A DNA stretch of 64,000 nt from UBA961 sp049317525 (lineage in GTDB: Bacteria > Bacteroidota > Ignavibacteria > Kapaibacteriales > UBA961), in assembly GCA_049317525.1 (NCBI GenBank), contig JBMOIC010000001.1, positions 1 through 64,000 of the forward strand. Direction: 5' to 3'. Numbering within the stretch: the first letter of the stretch is position 1; each line of letters starts with the position of its first letter. The notes below the pieces were generated by a model, which searched no databases, was not told the DNA's origin, and worked only from the letters and a program-made list of their open reading frames with translations. Position numbers and translations under genes: made by a program. Shown in pieces: positions 62,755-64,000 of the stretch.

Positions 62755-64000
62755 TTATATGGTATGTCCAAATAAGTCGAATTCTGCTGTATCATCAATC
62801 TCTACGGTTATAAAATCACCAATAGAAAGTTTTTGCTCACTTCGAACATATAATTCATTATCTACTTCAGGCGCATCTGATTCTGTTCGGCATTGATATT
62901 CCCCATTAATTTCTTGCTCTACGATAGCTTTAATGTGTTTACCAATCAACGTTTGATTTCTTTGTAAAGATAATCCCTTTTGTATATCCATCAATATTGT
63001 TCTTCTTTCATCTTTTACTTCTTGGGCAATAGGATCACCTAAAATATATGCATAGGTATCATCCTCTTGTGAATATGTAAATACACCAACTCTATCAATA
63101 AATCCATTAGATACAAATTCGCACAATTCAGCAAAATCTTCCTCGGTTTCACCTGGATATCCAACAATAAACGTAGTTCTTAATGTAATATCAGGAACTG
63201 TGTCTTTTATAATATGAATCAATTCTTCGGTAGCCCTTCTTGTTATGCCTCTTCTCATCGATTTAAGAACATTTGTAGAAATATGTTGCAAAGGCATATC
63301 AATATATGAGCAAATATTGTCTCTTTCGGCTATAACCGGCAGAATCTCTTTAGGAAATTTTGTAGGATAAGCATACATCAAACGTATCCATTCAGCACCA
63401 GAAACATCACTTAAAGCTCTTAATAAAACATCTAGACTTCTTTTTCCATAGATATCTAGTCCATAAGCAGTTGAATCCTGAGCTACCAAAATTATTTCTT
63501 TTACTCCTTGTCTTGTTAAAGCTTGTGCTTCTCTAACGATATCCTCTACTTGTTTTGAACGGTGTTTTCCACGCATTAAAGGAATTGCACAAAATGAACA
63601 AGGATTATCACAACCTTCGCTAATCTTTATATAAGCATAATGCTTAGGAGTAGAAAGAACTCTTTCTCCCATCAAAGCATATTTTAAATCTGGCGATAAA
63701 ACTTTTAAAATATTACCATATGCTTCGGTTCCAAAGAAATGATCAACTTCGGGAATTTCTTTTCTTAAATCCTCACCATAGCGTTCTGACAAGCAACCAG
63801 CAACGATTAATGTTTGAATTTTCCCTTTTCTTTTCAAAGCAGCTGCTTCTAATATAGTATTAACGCTTTCTTCTTTCGCTAAATCTATAAAACCACAAGT
63901 ATTAATGATGATAGATGATGCCTTTTTAGGATCATCGGTTAACTCTAGATGTGCTGCTTTAAGATGTCCAGATAAGACTTCAGAGTCTACTGTATTTTTG
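62755..64000 (-). CDS. rimO: Ribosomal protein S12 methylthiotransferase RimO, 5' end beyond the window
   Basis: This radical-SAM enzyme adds a methylthio group to Asp88 of ribosomal protein S12. The frame stays open to the right edge: upstream of the internal Leu codon at 63835-63837 it reads KNTVDSEVLSGHLKAAH and IIINTCGFIDLAKEES, so only the first dozen or so residues are missing. The N-terminal Cys motifs (NTCGF, VAGCLSERYGED), the radical SAM triad CDNPCSFC (near 63590-63612), MPLQHIS and the C-terminal TRAM domain (about the last 65 residues, ending FDLFGHTI) are all present. KNTVDSE and SEGCDNPCSFCAIP are RimO rather than MiaB. Confidence 0.95.
   Translation of the reverse strand, partial: KNTVDSEVLSGHLKAAHLELTDDPKKASSIIINTCGFIDLAKEESVNTILEAAALKRKGKIQTLIVAGCLSERYGEDLRKEIPEVDHFFGTEAYGNILKVLSPDLKYALMGERVLSTPKHYAYIKISEGCDNPCSFCAIPLMRGKHRSKQVEDIVREAQALTRQGVKEIILVAQDSTAYGLDIYGKRSLDVLLRALSDVSGAEWIRLMYAYPTKFPKEILPVIAERDNICSYIDMPLQHISTNVLKSMRRGITRRATEELIHIIKDTVPDITLRTTFIVGYPGETEEDFAELCEFVSNGFIDRVGVFTYSQEDDTYAYILGDPIAQEVKDERRTILMDIQKGLSLQRNQTLIGKHIKAIVEQEINGEYQCRTESDAPEVDNELYVRSEQKLSIGDFITVEIDDTAEFDLFGHTI

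Noticed and set aside
63837..64000. RimO starting at 63837
   Set aside because: The codon there is TTG inside a conserved region, and the frame is open to the edge with clear RimO sequence (KNTVDSEVLSGHL). The gene is simply cut by the window.
1..64000. CRISPR arrays, insertion sequences, prophage or toxin-antitoxin genes
   Set aside because: I found no regularly spaced repeats, transposase motifs or terminal inverted repeats, and gene content and composition look uniform across the window.

Overview
The window is AT-rich bacterial DNA, with coding density above 90 percent by eye and the standard code. Three proteins end in type IX secretion (T9SS) sorting domains. There are many Sec and lipoprotein signals, an alternative complex III with a caa3-type oxidase of the YSHP (A2) kind, an LptD, and HPr kinase next to HPF. 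Together these point to a Gram-negative member of the Bacteroidota/Chlorobi (FCB) group. I infer something near Kapabacteria or Ignavibacteria, but no rRNA or other firm phylogenetic marker is present. I see no phage, insertion sequence, CRISPR array or defence island. This is mostly a core chromosomal segment with some lineage-specific surface proteins.

Layout: (1) 1-7313, minus strand: a cell-surface cluster of a protein with two OmpA domains, a 1557-residue VWA + WD40 + Ig-like + T9SS protein that follows it with no intergenic base, and an MbnP-like lipoprotein that appears frameshifted at the left edge. (2) 7418-22473, minus strand: a long respiratory operon reading cytochrome c, coxB, coxA, ctaB, coxC, coxD, SCO, a small CPNC membrane protein, actA to actF, then a beta-propeller lipoprotein whose start lies in a terminator-like hairpin. 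This set can carry electrons from quinol through alternative complex III and cytochrome c to oxygen. (3) 22663-25774, minus strand: PTPS, folE, rnhB, pyrC. (4) 25917-29275, plus strand: a DUF4292 protein and LptD, converging through a bidirectional terminator on a fused E2-E1 2-oxoglutarate dehydrogenase (29339-32968) with a tRNA-Leu(TAA) upstream. (5) 33482-40839, plus strand: arginase, HPF, HprK and a giant LamG/Ig-like T9SS protein. (6) 40973-46372, plus strand: a two-domain oxidoreductase, then pyruvate-type dehydrogenase E1 alpha and beta separated by purT. (7) 46485-52698, plus strand: an outer-membrane protein, an L,D-transpeptidase lipoprotein, Nif3, a zinc-ribbon coiled-coil protein, RNase P RNA, miaE, fmt and rsmG. 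(8) 52788-56085: a DUF1800/DUF1501 pair. (9) 56324-62712: a LysM lytic transglycosylase, a DUF3108 protein, a stand-alone IcmF-like acyl-CoA mutase and a lipoprotein. (10) 62755-64000, minus strand: rimO, cut by the right edge.

The genes jointly cover aerobic respiration, 2-oxoacid oxidation, envelope building (LptD, transglycosylase, L,D-transpeptidase), and tRNA and ribosome maintenance. I found no clear-cut new system. The most unusual items are the VWA/seven-blade WD40/T9SS protein paired with a two-OmpA-domain protein, the small CPNC protein in the respiratory operon, the hairpin over a lipoprotein start, purT inside the E1 alpha/beta pair, the acyl-CoA mutase without its B12 and G-protein domains, and the fused 2-oxoglutarate dehydrogenase outside Actinobacteria.
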